Shown here piece by piece: positions 40,203 through 50,241 of a DNA stretch of 64,000 bases; positions within the stretch are counted from its first letter, which is position 1, and each line of letters starts with the position of its first letter. The notes below the pieces were generated by a model. It was given only the letters and a program-made list of their open reading frames with translations, was not told where the DNA came from and searched no databases. A program made the translations under genes and the position numbers. The DNA is taken from the NCBI RefSeq assembly GCF_003367315.1, contig NZ_CP031415.1, positions 2,664,001 to 2,728,000 of the forward strand. Reading direction: 5' to 3'. This stretch comes from Saccharospirillum mangrovi (GTDB lineage Bacteria; Pseudomonadota; Gammaproteobacteria; Pseudomonadales; Natronospirillaceae).

Positions 40203-41123
40203 CTATCCCTCTAATAATGAATTATTCATCCAATGCATAATGCTGTATGTATTTAAAACCTGATACTTAATTGATTCTGCTTTTCTATGTGAAAACTCTC
40301 CAAAAGTCTTCATCATATGCAAGCTCTCGAGATCATGATCACCATTAGAGTTTATGTCCTCGTGAATGCGCTGAGGCTTAATAACTTTATCTGGTAGGTT
40401 GTACAACTCTAATGCACTTAGATAGTCATCAGCGTCGACCCTAGTACCCTCAAATAGAAAAATCATAGAGGAAAATGACTCGATATCAGTTAAGGACATG
40501 AGTTTTAGATGGTTCATTAGGACTCGAGTAGCATACCTTGGCGTCAAGCTAGTGATGTCACCTTCCGAGTATCCTAGCTCTATGAGAGATTTTCTTAAGA
40601 GCTTTTCATGTCCATACTCTTCCCTAAAAAACTCGAACACTTGATCTGTATACCCAATAGTTTGCGCGATGGCTGCCGATACTGAAGATGAACATAAGCG
40701 TGTCACTTGATAGTATTCTTCAATAAATCGGACAACCTCAGCATTACTAAGCGCTCCCTCGAAAAAGAGGGTATCGAATTTGGACTCCCCAATGTTTAGA
40801 ATATGGTAATATTCAAACCATGCTTCCAGTTCACATTGAAAGGCTAGAGAGTTAACGAAACCCGGGCGGGTGGGTACGCCTTCGGTAACTAACCGCAGCT
40901 TTGCTAGCTGTAAAAATATCTCCTCTGCTTTGTCTTCAGCGAGAATTTCATTAATATCTTGTCTTGATGACATTCGCTGGAATAGCACTTTTGCTATTTT
41001 TTGCTTTTCTTCACTATCAAATCCAATCGTAATCTCTTGATCAAAAATTTCTATTCTTAGCTTTTCATGATTAATCCATGAAAAGCTTAAGTTTGGGTTC
41101 AGTACAGGGTGCTGAAATATCAT
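40203..41123 (-). CDS. Heme-oxygenase-like diiron protein with an N-terminal RRE-like domain
   Basis: The C-terminal domain (about 95-300) resembles the haem-oxygenase-like iron enzymes (TenA/PqqC/HDO fold). Possible metal ligands are Glu136 (RFIEEYYQ), Glu169 and His172 (EEYGHE), Glu225 (FLFEG) and His254/Asp262/His263 (IHEDINSNGDH). The first about 85 residues (HPVLNPNLSFSWINHEKLR to QLAKLRLV) have the beta-hairpin plus winged-helix look of PqqD-like RiPP recognition elements. The ATG at 41123 has AAGGAA 9 bases upstream. Other HDO proteins oxidise or fragment amino acids, so this could modify the peptide encoded just upstream. The fusion reading is inference. Confidence 0.7.
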   Translation of the reverse strand: MIFQHPVLNPNLSFSWINHEKLRIEIFDQEITIGFDSEEKQKIAKVLFQRMSSRQDINEILAEDKAEEIFLQLAKLRLVTEGVPTRPGFVNSLAFQCELEAWFEYYHILNIGESKFDTLFFEGALSNAEVVRFIEEYYQVTRLCSSSVSAAIAQTIGYTDQVFEFFREEYGHEKLLRKSLIELGYSEGDITSLTPRYATRVLMNHLKLMSLTDIESFSSMIFLFEGTRVDADDYLSALELYNLPDKVIKPQRIHEDINSNGDHDLESLHMMKTFGEFSHRKAESIKYQVLNTYSIMHWMNNSLLEG

Positions 41124-41177
41124 ATATTGATTTCCTTATTCACTATATTGGGATTCAATATTCCCTATAATTAACTA

Positions 41178-41195
41178 GGGGAGGTATTCCTCCCC
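41178..41195 (-). other. Stem-loop between the short peptide ORF and the RRE-HDO gene
   Basis: GGGGAGG-TATT-CCTCCCC is a perfect 7-bp stem. It has a T tract only on the plus strand, so on the minus-strand mRNA it is not a full terminator but may slow polymerase or protect the upstream peptide message, as in many precursor-peptide operons. Confidence 0.6.
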
Positions 41196-41222
41196 TTTTC
41201 TAACCAGATTTAATCTAGTGTA

Positions 41223-41273
41223 TTACAGTGCCGAAGTGGCACGACGTACACGTTTAGCTTTTAAAATATCCAT
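41223..41273 (-). CDS. Candidate 16-residue precursor peptide
   Basis: Translation gives MDILKAKRVRRATSAL. The ATG follows AAGGAAG at 6 bases, the best ribosome-binding site of the island, and the gene is first in the operon, before a stem-loop and an RRE-like HDO gene. It is too short for automatic gene callers. The frame continues upstream to a GTG at 41426 (67 residues), but that start has no ribosome-binding site and would overlap the promoter. Function as a modified peptide or scaffold is inference. Confidence 0.45.
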   Translation of the reverse strand: MDILKAKRVRRATSAL

Positions 41274-41301
41274 TAAAATCTTCCTTATATAGTTAGTTGC
41301 T

Positions 41302-41329
41302 AATTTACTCTCACGATTAATGAGAGCAA
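41302..41329 (-). promoter_or_regulatory. Candidate island promoter with an internal operator
   Basis: On the minus strand TTGCTC (41324-41329) and TAAATT (41302-41307) are separated by 16 bases. The spacer contains CTCTCA-N7-TGAGAG (41308-41326), a perfect 6-bp inverted repeat. This would start RNA about 25 bases before the peptide ATG at 41273. The boxes are weak, so the assignment is tentative. Confidence 0.45.
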
Positions 41330-41639
41330 TTTCAAATTCGCATAATTTAACTCTTGATGCAATTCCCTTCCGAGGATTTTTTCCAATTATGACAACTTTT
41401 TCAAACGATGGTCGACTTGATAGCACCCATCAAAGCCTGATCTCTAATAATCTGATTGAAGCGTTACGCTAGTAATTAGTTGTTGATGACCTTACTGCCT
41501 CGTTCATGCCTGCCTTCGAGTACTTTCAATAATCCGGTTCTCTTGACTCAGCTGAACATTCCCAAACCCTAGTCATCTAGAGAATGGAGCTAATGTTTTC
41601 GGCTGCCTATAGCTTTCGTCTAAGCGATGTAAACAATTC
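41330..41639. other. 310-bp gap between the island promoter and the tRNA-derived array
   Basis: I see no gene with a ribosome-binding site here. The first part overlaps the unlikely GTG extension of the peptide frame. The remainder is intermediate in base composition and marks the right border of the island. No integrase remnant or direct repeat of the tRNA end is evident in it. Confidence 0.5.
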
Positions 41640-42111
41640 AAGAACGTCCAGTGTGAGGGCCCAATCGGTCCAGCTCGCGACCAGTAGCAAATAAAAGCCC
41701 CAACCACTCAACGTGATTGGGGCTTCTCAAAATTTAGTACCAGAGGCCAGACTCGATGGTCCGGCATCTCGGCCGAACGGCCAGTGTGCTGGTCCAATCG
41801 GTCCAGCTCGCGACGCCAGGCACAAAAAAGCCCCAACCACTTTCGTGATCAGGGCTCTTTAAAATCTGGTACCAGAGGCCGGACTCGATGGTCCGACACA
41901 TCGGCCGAACGGTTTGAGTCCGACTCGCGACGCAGAGCAATAAAAAAGCCCCGACCACATATCGTGATCAGGGCTCTCATATATCTGGTACCAGAGGCCG
42001 GACTCGACGGTCCGACGCCTCGGCCGGCACGTGCCGGTTTGAGTCCGGTCGCGACGCCCAGCAACGAAAAAGCCCTGACCACTTTTACATGATCAGGGCT
42101 TCGTCAAATAC
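41640..42111 (-). repeat. Tandem array of tRNA-Leu 3' ends with terminators (rtT-like)
   Basis: Behind tRNA-Leu the block CTGGTACCAGAGGCCGGACT (plus strand), a copy of the last bases of the tRNA, recurs at 41985, 41866 and, with changes, at about 41734. Periods are 126, 119 and 132 bases. Each unit also has a conserved CGGCCGA/GTCGCGA middle and a Rho-independent terminator (minus strand: 42066-42100, 41942-41975, 41824-41856, 41693-41724). The layout matches the E. coli tyrT rtT repeats, in which tRNA-end copies and spacers are repeated. Sequential integration scars are the alternative. Confidence 0.85.
42066..42100 (-). terminator. First terminator after tRNA-Leu
   Basis: On the minus strand AGCCCTGATCA pairs with TGGTCAGGGCT around a short loop, followed by TTTTT (A run at 42066-42070). 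The same element is repeated three more times in the array. Confidence 0.85.
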
Positions 42112-42198
42112 TGGTACCAGAGGCCGGACTCGAACCGGCACAGTGTTGCCACCGGGGGATTTTGAATCCCCTGCGTCTACCAATTTCGCCACTCTGGC
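42112..42198 (-). tRNA. tRNA-Leu(CAA)
   Basis: The minus strand folds as a long-variable-arm tRNA of 87 nt: acceptor GCCAGAG with CTCTGGT (a G-U first pair), D-arm GGCGAAATTGGTAGACGC, anticodon loop ATTCAAAA with anticodon CAA, long variable arm CGGTGGCAACACTGTG, T-arm CCGGTTCGAGTCCGG and an encoded CCA end. Anticodon CAA is that of leuX, a known island insertion site in other gammaproteobacteria. Confidence 0.96.
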
Positions 42199-42222
42199 AT
42201 TGCACCTCGCAAGGTGTGGGGC

Positions 42223-42250
42223 ATTCTAGCGAAAAATCCTTGCCCGTCAA
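42223..42250 (-). promoter_or_regulatory. tRNA-Leu promoter with stringent-type discriminator
   Basis: On the minus strand TTGACG (42245-42250) and TAGAAT (42223-42228) have a 16-base spacer and are followed by GCCCC, a GC-rich discriminator typical of stable-RNA promoters under ppGpp control. It would drive both the tRNA and the array behind it. Confidence 0.85.
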
Positions 42251-42263
42251 TGGGTTGTCTGGG

Positions 42264-43304
42264 TCAGTTTGTGGTTTTCACGCGCCAGTTGATGGTCTGA
42301 CCGGCTTGGAACGGGACGATGCTGTCGCCGTCGGGCAGGTCGATCACCTCGGGCAACTGCCAGGGTTCGCGCACCAGCGTGACCGTGCCCTGGTTCAGCG
42401 GCAGGCCGTAGAAGTTGGGGCCGTGTTCGCTGGCGAAGGCTTCGAGTTTGTCGAGCGCGCCCAGTTCGTCGAACACCTGAGCGTAGAGTTCCAGTGCCGA
42501 CCAGGCGGAATAGCAGCCGGCGCAGCCACAACTGCTTTCTTTCTTATGGCGTTCGTGCGGCGCCGAATCGGTACCCAGGAAGAACTTGGGCGAACCGCTA
42601 GCGACGGCGGCGCGCAACGCCTCTTGATGTGTGCGGCGCTTGAGCACCGGCAAACAGTAGTTGTGTGGGCGGATGCCGCCGACCAGCAAGTCGTTGCGGT
42701 TCAACATCAGGTGTTGCGGCGTCAGCGTGGCGGCAACGCGCTCAGGCGCTTCCAACACGAAATCGGCGGCGTCTTTCGTAGTGATGTGTTCGAACACCAC
42801 CTTTAAGCCGGGGTGACGCTCAACGATGCCGCGCAAGTGGCGTTCGATAAACACCGCTTCACGATCGAAAATATCCACCTCGCCGTCGGTCACTTCACCG
42901 TGAATCAGCAGCAACAAACCGGCTTCGGCCAGCGCATTAAACACCGGGTCGAGTGAATCCAACGCGCTGATGCCAGCGGTGGAATTGGTCGTCGCACCCG
43001 CCGGATACAGCTTGGCGGCAACCACACCGGCGGCTTTGGCGGCCTGAATATCGGCGGCGGTGGTGCGGTCGGTTAAATAGAGCGTCATCAGCGGCTCGAA
43101 GGTGCTGCCCTGCGGACGAGCGGCGCGTATGCGTTCGCGATAGGCGCTGGCCATCTCGGCAGTGGTGACCGGCGGCGTTAAGTTGGGCATAACGATGGCG
43201 CGCGCAAAGCAGCGGGCGGTGGCGGGTACGGTTTCAGTGAGCAGGGCGTCGTCGCGGAAATGCAGGTGCCAGTCGTCGGGCGTGCGCAGCGTCAGTTGGG
43301 TCAT
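42264..43304 (-). CDS. pyrC: Dihydroorotase
   Basis: PyrC closes carbamoyl aspartate to dihydroorotate in pyrimidine synthesis. The 346-residue protein shows DDWHLHFRD with the HxH zinc pair, [12 protein letters not shown] with the carboxylated Lys, and GTDSAPH with the catalytic Asp near the C-terminus, as in the E. coli type. The ATG at 43304 fits the family length; an upstream extension to 43355 has no homology. Confidence 0.95.
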   Translation of the reverse strand: MTQLTLRTPDDWHLHFRDDALLTETVPATARCFARAIVMPNLTPPVTTAEMASAYRERIRAARPQGSTFEPLMTLYLTDRTTAADIQAAKAAGVVAAKLYPAGATTNSTAGISALDSLDPVFNALAEAGLLLLIHGEVTDGEVDIFDREAVFIERHLRGIVERHPGLKVVFEHITTKDAADFVLEAPERVAATLTPQHLMLNRNDLLVGGIRPHNYCLPVLKRRTHQEALRAAVASGSPKFFLGTDSAPHERHKKESSCGCAGCYSAWSALELYAQVFDELGALDKLEAFASEHGPNFYGLPLNQGTVTLVREPWQLPEVIDLPDGDSIVPFQAGQTINWRVKTTN

Positions 43305-43404
43305 CGTCGGGCCTGAAGCGGGAAGCAAGAAGGTGCGGCAGTTTATCAGATTCACACCTAAGTCGCTGTCATCGGCTTGTCATGGCAGCGCACTAGTCTG
43401 GGCG

Positions 43405-43497
43405 CGTCGTTAGAGCACTCGACCACCGATCCAAGTAGTTTCCTGCGGGATCGGAGAACCTCGGAACCTTGGCCGGCCCCTGCCGGCCTTTTTTTAT
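43405..43497 (+). ncRNA. Candidate small RNA or attenuator leader before queA
   Basis: A CCGATCC/GGATCGG stem with a 15-base loop (43426-43455) is followed by a strong terminator GGCCGGC-CCCT-GCCGGCC-TTTTTTT (43471-43495). No plus-strand gene precedes it, so the terminator must end a short RNA starting near 43400, or act as an attenuator for queA 54 bases downstream. It does not match known preQ1 riboswitches. Confidence 0.4.
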
Positions 43498-43550
43498 GCC
43501 CGCTCTGCCCCTAAAATACGCGGCCCTTTTTAGCCGGCCCGACGACCCGA

Positions 43551-45724
<2,174 letters not shown>

Positions 45725-45852
45725 TCGACTAACAACCTTTACCCAGCCTTGAGGCTCGGCCAAACGGCCCCATCAAATGGGGCTGCTATGCCTATCTACC
45801 TGCCTCTGGCTAACGATAATTTCAATCAACCTCTGGCATTTCGGAGTTAACA

Positions 45853-46200
45853 ATGAAAAAACTGATCGCCGCCGCCCTGGCCCTGTCTCCGGCACTGGCA
45901 CTGGCCGCTCCGGCCCCGGCTCAACCGACCTGGCAATTGCCGATCATGCTCGGCCTGTTCGTGCTGATCTTCTGGTTCATGGTCTGGCGTCCGCAAAGCA
46001 AGCGCGCCAAAGAACACAAAGCGCTGATCGCCGCGCTGAGCAAAGGCGATGAAGTGACCACCGCTGCGGGCATCGCCGGCAAGGTCACCAAGGTCAGCGA
46101 CGACTACGTCAGCGTGGAAGTTGCCGCCAACGTCGAACTGACGTTCCAGAAACAAGCCATCGTAGCCACTCTGCCCAAGGGCACGCTGAAGGCCATCTGA
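45853..46200 (+). CDS. yajC: Preprotein translocase accessory protein YajC
   Basis: YajC associates with SecDF in the inner membrane. The 115-residue protein has an N-terminal hydrophobic stretch, a second membrane helix (about 27-45) followed by FWFMVWRPQSKRAKEHK, and the conserved GDEVTTAAGIAGKVTKV segment. A GCCCCAT-CAA-ATGGGGC hairpin at 45767-45783 lies upstream. Confidence 0.95.
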   Translation: MKKLIAAALALSPALALAAPAPAQPTWQLPIMLGLFVLIFWFMVWRPQSKRAKEHKALIAALSKGDEVTTAAGIAGKVTKVSDDYVSVEVAANVELTFQKQAIVATLPKGTLKAI

Positions 46201-46212
46201 TCGGCCGACGCT

Positions 46213-46245
46213 AACGCCGCTTCCCCGGAAGCGGCGTTTTCTTTT
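46213..46245 (+). terminator. Terminator between yajC and secD
   Basis: AACGCCGCTTCC pairs perfectly with GGAAGCGGCGTT and is followed by TTCTTTT. It may partly separate yajC from secDF, which then need their own promoter or readthrough. Confidence 0.88.
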
Positions 46246-46304
46246 GGCTGTGTTGTTGGCTGTATTAATAGACAGGCAATCGCAACCGCGCTCAGGAAAC
46301 CCAC

Positions 46305-48152
46305 ATGTTGAACAAGTACCCGCTGTGGAAATACGCCGTCATCGTTATCGTTTTGGCGTTAGGCATCCTCTACAGCTTGCCGAATCTTTTCCCCGCCGAC
46401 CCGGCTGTCCAGGTGCGTGGCGCCGACGCCGGCATGGTCATGAATCAGACCAGCCTGAACCGCATTTCTTCCTTACTCGACGAAGCCGGCATTGACCACT
46501 TCGGCGAGGAAATCGTCGGCCAGTCTGCCCTGGTCCGGCTGCATTCCAACGACGCCCAGCTCGACGCCAAAGCCGCCATTCAACGCGGCCTGGGCAGCGA
46601 CTACATCGTCGCCCTCAACCTGGCACCGACCACGCCCGACTGGCTGACGGCCATCGGCGCCCAGCCAATGTCGCTGGGTCTGGATTTGTCCGGCGGCGTG
46701 CACTTCCTGTTGGAAGTCGACATGGACCGTTTCATCGACACCCAATTGAACAGCTACGCCGCCAACATCCGGCGCAGCTTCCGCGAAGAAAACATCCGTT
46801 ATCGCGGTGTCGATGTACTGGATAACGATTCCATTCAACTGCTGCTGGCCGATACCGATTTCCGCGATCAGGCCGAGCGCTGGCTGAACACCAACCTGGG
46901 CGATTTCCAGATTGATGAGATTGAATCCCGCGGCTTGCCGGGCCTGTCGTTGACGCTCACCGAAGCGCGCATCAACGAATTGCAGGATTACGCCGTCAGC
47001 CAGAACCGCACCACCCTGAACAACCGCGTCAACGAACTCGGTGTGGCCGAACCGCTGGTGCAGCGCCAGGGCGAAAACCGCATTGTTGTTGAGCTGCCAG
47101 GCGTGCAGGACACCGCTCAGGCGAAGAACATTCTCGGCAAAGCCGCCAACCTGGAATTCCGTTTGGAAGCCACCAGCGGTGGTGAAGTCTTCCCGATGCG
47201 TTCCAGCCAGGGCGGTCGTGGCACTGCCGCGCTGGAGCGCGATGTCATCGTCACCGGCGACAACGTGACCGACGCTCGCGTCTCTTACGACCAGAACGGC
47301 CTGCCACAAGTGCAGGTCAGCCTGGACGGCGAAGGCGGCTCGCGCATGGGTCAGGTAACGCGTGCCAACATCGGTCGGCCGATGGGCGTGTTGTTCATTG
47401 AACAGAAGTCGGTGCTGCAACGTTACGAGCAGCAAAACGGCGAACAGGTGCCGATTTACAACAGCGTCGAAGAGCGGGAAATCATTTCGCTGGCGACCAT
47501 TCGCGGCGCCTTCTCCAACTCCTTCGTGATTACCGGTCTGGACAGCCCGCAAGAAGCATCCGACCTGGCGTTGCTGCTGCGCGCCGGTGCGCTGGCTGCG
47601 CCGATGAGCTTTGTTGAAGAACGCACCATTGGCCCGAGCCTGGGTGCGGAAAACATCCGTCAGGGCACCAACTCGGTGATCATCGGTTTCGCGCTGGTGA
47701 TTCTGTTTATGATCGCCTGGTACAAAGTGTTCGGTGTGTTCGCCAGCGTCGCGCTGGGTGCCAACCTGATTCTGACCGTGGCAGTCATGTCGCTGATGGG
47801 TGCCACCCTGACGCTGCCGGGTATCGCCGGTATCGTGCTGACGGTCGGTATGGCGGTGGACGCCAACGTGCTGATCTACAGCCGTATCCGCGAGGAACTG
47901 GCCGAAGGACGCTCACCGCAAACGGCCATCGACGCCGGTTACGGCCGCGCCTTTGTCACCATTCTGGATGCCAACATCACCACCTTGATTGTGGCGGTGA
48001 TTCTGTTTGCCATCGGCACTGGCCCGGTCAAAGGCTTCGCGGTCACGCTCTCGGTGGGCATCATCACTTCCATGTTCACAGCCATCATGCTGACGCGTGC
48101 GCTGGCCAACCTGACCTTCGGTGGTCGGGCTGTGAAAAAGCTGCCGATCTGA
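46305..48152 (+). CDS. secD: Protein translocase subunit SecD
   Basis: SecD uses the proton gradient to pull proteins across the inner membrane after SecA. The 615-residue protein has an N-terminal membrane helix, the LGLDLSGGVHFLLEVDMD motif, a large periplasmic P1 region, and C-terminal membrane helices with GMAVDANVLIYSRIREE. It is followed by secF 10 bases later. Confidence 0.97.
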   Translation: MLNKYPLWKYAVIVIVLALGILYSLPNLFPADPAVQVRGADAGMVMNQTSLNRISSLLDEAGIDHFGEEIVGQSALVRLHSNDAQLDAKAAIQRGLGSDYIVALNLAPTTPDWLTAIGAQPMSLGLDLSGGVHFLLEVDMDRFIDTQLNSYAANIRRSFREENIRYRGVDVLDNDSIQLLLADTDFRDQAERWLNTNLGDFQIDEIESRGLPGLSLTLTEARINELQDYAVSQNRTTLNNRVNELGVAEPLVQRQGENRIVVELPGVQDTAQAKNILGKAANLEFRLEATSGGEVFPMRSSQGGRGTAALERDVIVTGDNVTDARVSYDQNGLPQVQVSLDGEGGSRMGQVTRANIGRPMGVLFIEQKSVLQRYEQQNGEQVPIYNSVEEREIISLATIRGAFSNSFVITGLDSPQEASDLALLLRAGALAAPMSFVEERTIGPSLGAENIRQGTNSVIIGFALVILFMIAWYKVFGVFASVALGANLILTVAVMSLMGATLTLPGIAGIVLTVGMAVDANVLIYSRIREELAEGRSPQTAIDAGYGRAFVTILDANITTLIVAVILFAIGTGPVKGFAVTLSVGIITSMFTAIMLTRALANLTFGGRAVKKLPI

Positions 48153-48162
48153 GGACGACGAC

Positions 48163-49113
48163 ATGAGTGAACCCAAGGTTTTGAATTTTATGGGTCGTCG
48201 CCATTGGGCGGCTGCCTTCTCCATCACGCTGCTGTTGATCTCCGTTGTGTCACTGGTTGTGCGCGGCCTGAACTACGGCCTGGATTTCACCGGCGGCGCG
48301 CAGATTGAAGTCGGCTATGAACAGCCGGCCGATGTCGAGCAGGTGCGCACCATTCTGACCGACGCCGGCTACCGCGATGTTGTGGTGCAATATTTTGGCA
48401 ACAACACCGACGTGCTGATTCGCATGCAGGAAGACAACAACCCCAACCTCGGCACCGATGTGCTGGCGCTGTTGTCGCAAGAGCGCAACGACGTTGAACT
48501 GCGCCGCAACGAATACGTTGGCCCGCAGGTCGGCGAAGAACTGCGCGAGAAAGGCGGCATCGGCATGCTGGTCGCGCTCGGCCTGGTGATGGTCTACATC
48601 GCCTTGCGCTTCCAGTTCAAATTCGCCGTTGGCGCGGTCGCCGCTTTGATTCACGACGTCATCATCGTGCTGGGCTTTTTCTCGGTGACGCAGTTTGCGT
48701 TCGATCTGACGGTACTGGCAGCCATTCTGGCGGTGATCGGTTACTCGCTGAACGACACCATCGTGGTCGCCGACCGCATCCGGGAAAACTTCCGCACCGT
48801 GCGCCGCGACGACTCGCTCTATCTGGTGAACCTGTCGCTGACACAAACGCTGAGCCGGACGATCATCACCTCCTTGACCACCTTGCTGGTGTTGATCGCG
48901 CTGGGCCTTTTCGGCGGCGAACTGATTCGCGCGTTTTCCGAAGCGCTGACCGTCGGCGTCGTCATCGGTACTTATTCATCGATCTACGTGGCGTCGAATA
49001 TTCTGCTGACCATGCAGTTGTCGAAAGAAGACCTGATGCCGCCGGAAAAGGAAAAAGCCGACCAGGACGAAGTGCCGTCCTGGCTGGCTGACCCGGAAGA
49101 CGACAAGCCTTAA
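48163..49113 (+). CDS. secF: Protein translocase subunit SecF
   Basis: The 316-residue partner of SecD has the LNYGLDFTGGAQIEVGYE motif near the N-terminus, six predicted membrane helices, and GYSLNDTIVVADRIRENFR in the C-terminal half. A clear terminator follows at 49139-49163. Confidence 0.97.
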   Translation: MSEPKVLNFMGRRHWAAAFSITLLLISVVSLVVRGLNYGLDFTGGAQIEVGYEQPADVEQVRTILTDAGYRDVVVQYFGNNTDVLIRMQEDNNPNLGTDVLALLSQERNDVELRRNEYVGPQVGEELREKGGIGMLVALGLVMVYIALRFQFKFAVGAVAALIHDVIIVLGFFSVTQFAFDLTVLAAILAVIGYSLNDTIVVADRIRENFRTVRRDDSLYLVNLSLTQTLSRTIITSLTTLLVLIALGLFGGELIRAFSEALTVGVVIGTYSSIYVASNILLTMQLSKEDLMPPEKEKADQDEVPSWLADPEDDKP

Positions 49114-49138
49114 TTGGCTCGCCTTCGTCCATCCTTTC

Positions 49139-49170
49139 GAGCCCCGGCCCCGCGCCGGGGCTCTCGATTT
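49139..49170 (+). terminator. Terminator after secF
   Basis: GAGCCCCGGC pairs with GCCGGGGCTC around a 5-base loop and is followed by TCGATTTT. It ends the secDF transcript, before trpS. Confidence 0.85.
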
Positions 49171-49225
49171 TGACGCCCCTTTCCGCTAAGGTTCGCGCTC
49201 TCCAATTGATTTGCTGAAGAGCCTC

Positions 49226-50239
49226 ATGAGCACCACGCGCGTACTGACCGGCATCACCACCACCGGCATTCCACACCTGGGCAATTACGCCGGCGCCATT
49301 CGCCCGGCCATCGCTGCCAGCCAGAATCCGAACACCGAATCCTTTCTGTTTCTTGCCGACTATCACGCCCTGATCAAATGTCAGGAACCGGCTCGAGTGC
49401 AGGAATCGGTACGCGCCATCGCCGCCACCTGGCTCGCCTGCGGCCTCGACCCGGAGCGCGTAACGTTCTATCGCCAGACCGACATTCCCGAAATCACCGA
49501 ACTGACCTGGGTGCTGACCACCGTCACCGCCAAAGGTTTGATGAACCGCGCTCACGCTTATAAAGCCGCGGTGCAAGACAACATCGACGACAACGACGCC
49601 GACCCGGATCGTGGCATCACCATGGGTTTGTTCAGCTACCCGATTCTGATGGCCGCCGACATTCTGATGTTCAATGGCGAAAAAATTCCGGTCGGCAAAG
49701 ACCAGACTCAGCACATCGAAATGGCGCGCGACATCGCCGGCCGATTCAACCACATCTACGGCGACACCTTCACGTTGCCGGAAGCGGTGATTGAAGAATC
49801 GGGCATGATTCTGCCCGGCCTCGACGGTCGCAAGATGTCGAAGAGTTACAACAACACCATTCCGTTGTTCGAAGAAGAAAAGAAATTCCGCAAGCTGATC
49901 AACAAGATCAAAACCAACTTGCTGGAACCGGGCGAACCGAAAGACCCGAACGACTCGGCGCTGTTCGACATTTATTCCGCCTTCGCCAGCCCCGAACAAA
50001 TTGCCGACATGCGCCAGCAATACGCCAATGGCATCGCCTGGGGCGAGATGAAGCAGAAACTGTTCGAATTCCTCAACGAGGAACTGCAAGGCAAACGCGA
50101 ACAGTATCGGCTGTTTATGGACGACCCGGCGCAGCTCGACGCCATCCTCAAACGCGGTGCGGAAAAAGCGCGCGACCTGTCGGTGCCGTTGATGGCCGAC
50201 GTGCGCCGTAAAGTCGGCATCGGCCCGATCGCGGGTTAA
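49226..50239 (+). CDS. trpS: Tryptophanyl-tRNA synthetase
   Basis: TrpS charges tRNA-Trp. The 337-residue protein shows the class I HIGH-like motif in [19 protein letters not shown] and the KMSKS motif in [10 protein letters not shown]. The ATG at 49226 gives the usual length. The next gene starts two bases after its stop. Confidence 0.96.
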   Translation: MSTTRVLTGITTTGIPHLGNYAGAIRPAIAASQNPNTESFLFLADYHALIKCQEPARVQESVRAIAATWLACGLDPERVTFYRQTDIPEITELTWVLTTVTAKGLMNRAHAYKAAVQDNIDDNDADPDRGITMGLFSYPILMAADILMFNGEKIPVGKDQTQHIEMARDIAGRFNHIYGDTFTLPEAVIEESGMILPGLDGRKMSKSYNNTIPLFEEEKKFRKLINKIKTNLLEPGEPKDPNDSALFDIYSAFASPEQIADMRQQYANGIAWGEMKQKLFEFLNEELQGKREQYRLFMDDPAQLDAILKRGAEKARDLSVPLMADVRRKVGIGPIAG

Positions 50240-50241
50240 TT

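Larger units (their letters stand above)
32870..41640. mobile_element. AT-rich acquired gene island
   Basis: Base composition drops sharply at about 32.95 kb and returns at about 41.65 kb. All island genes run leftward and are separated by few bases or overlap, forming what looks like one or two operons. It lies between an apparently truncated peptidase gene and a repeat array downstream of tRNA-Leu(CAA), a classic integration site. No integrase, transposase or insertion sequence is visible inside, and I found no copy of the tRNA end at the left border. Transfer is inferred from composition and context. Confidence 0.75.

Noticed and set aside
32950-41273. Lasso peptide or lanthipeptide cluster
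   Set aside because: No LasB/LasC, LanB, LanM, YcaO or radical-SAM gene is present; only the kinase, nucleotidyltransferase and RRE-like parts recall such clusters.
41223-41426. 67-residue ORF with a GTG start
   Set aside because: No ribosome-binding site precedes the GTG and the ORF would span the probable promoter; the internal ATG has a far better signal.
32870-41640. Prophage or IS-based transposon
   Set aside because: No phage structural, integrase or transposase gene and no terminal inverted repeats are visible.
41640-42111. CRISPR array
   Set aside because: Units are 119-132 bases with terminators and tRNA-end copies; spacers are not unique and there are no cas genes.
41640-42111. 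Integron attC cassettes
   Set aside because: The palindromes lack the RYYYAAC and GTTRRRY core boxes, there is no cassette ORF and no integron integrase.
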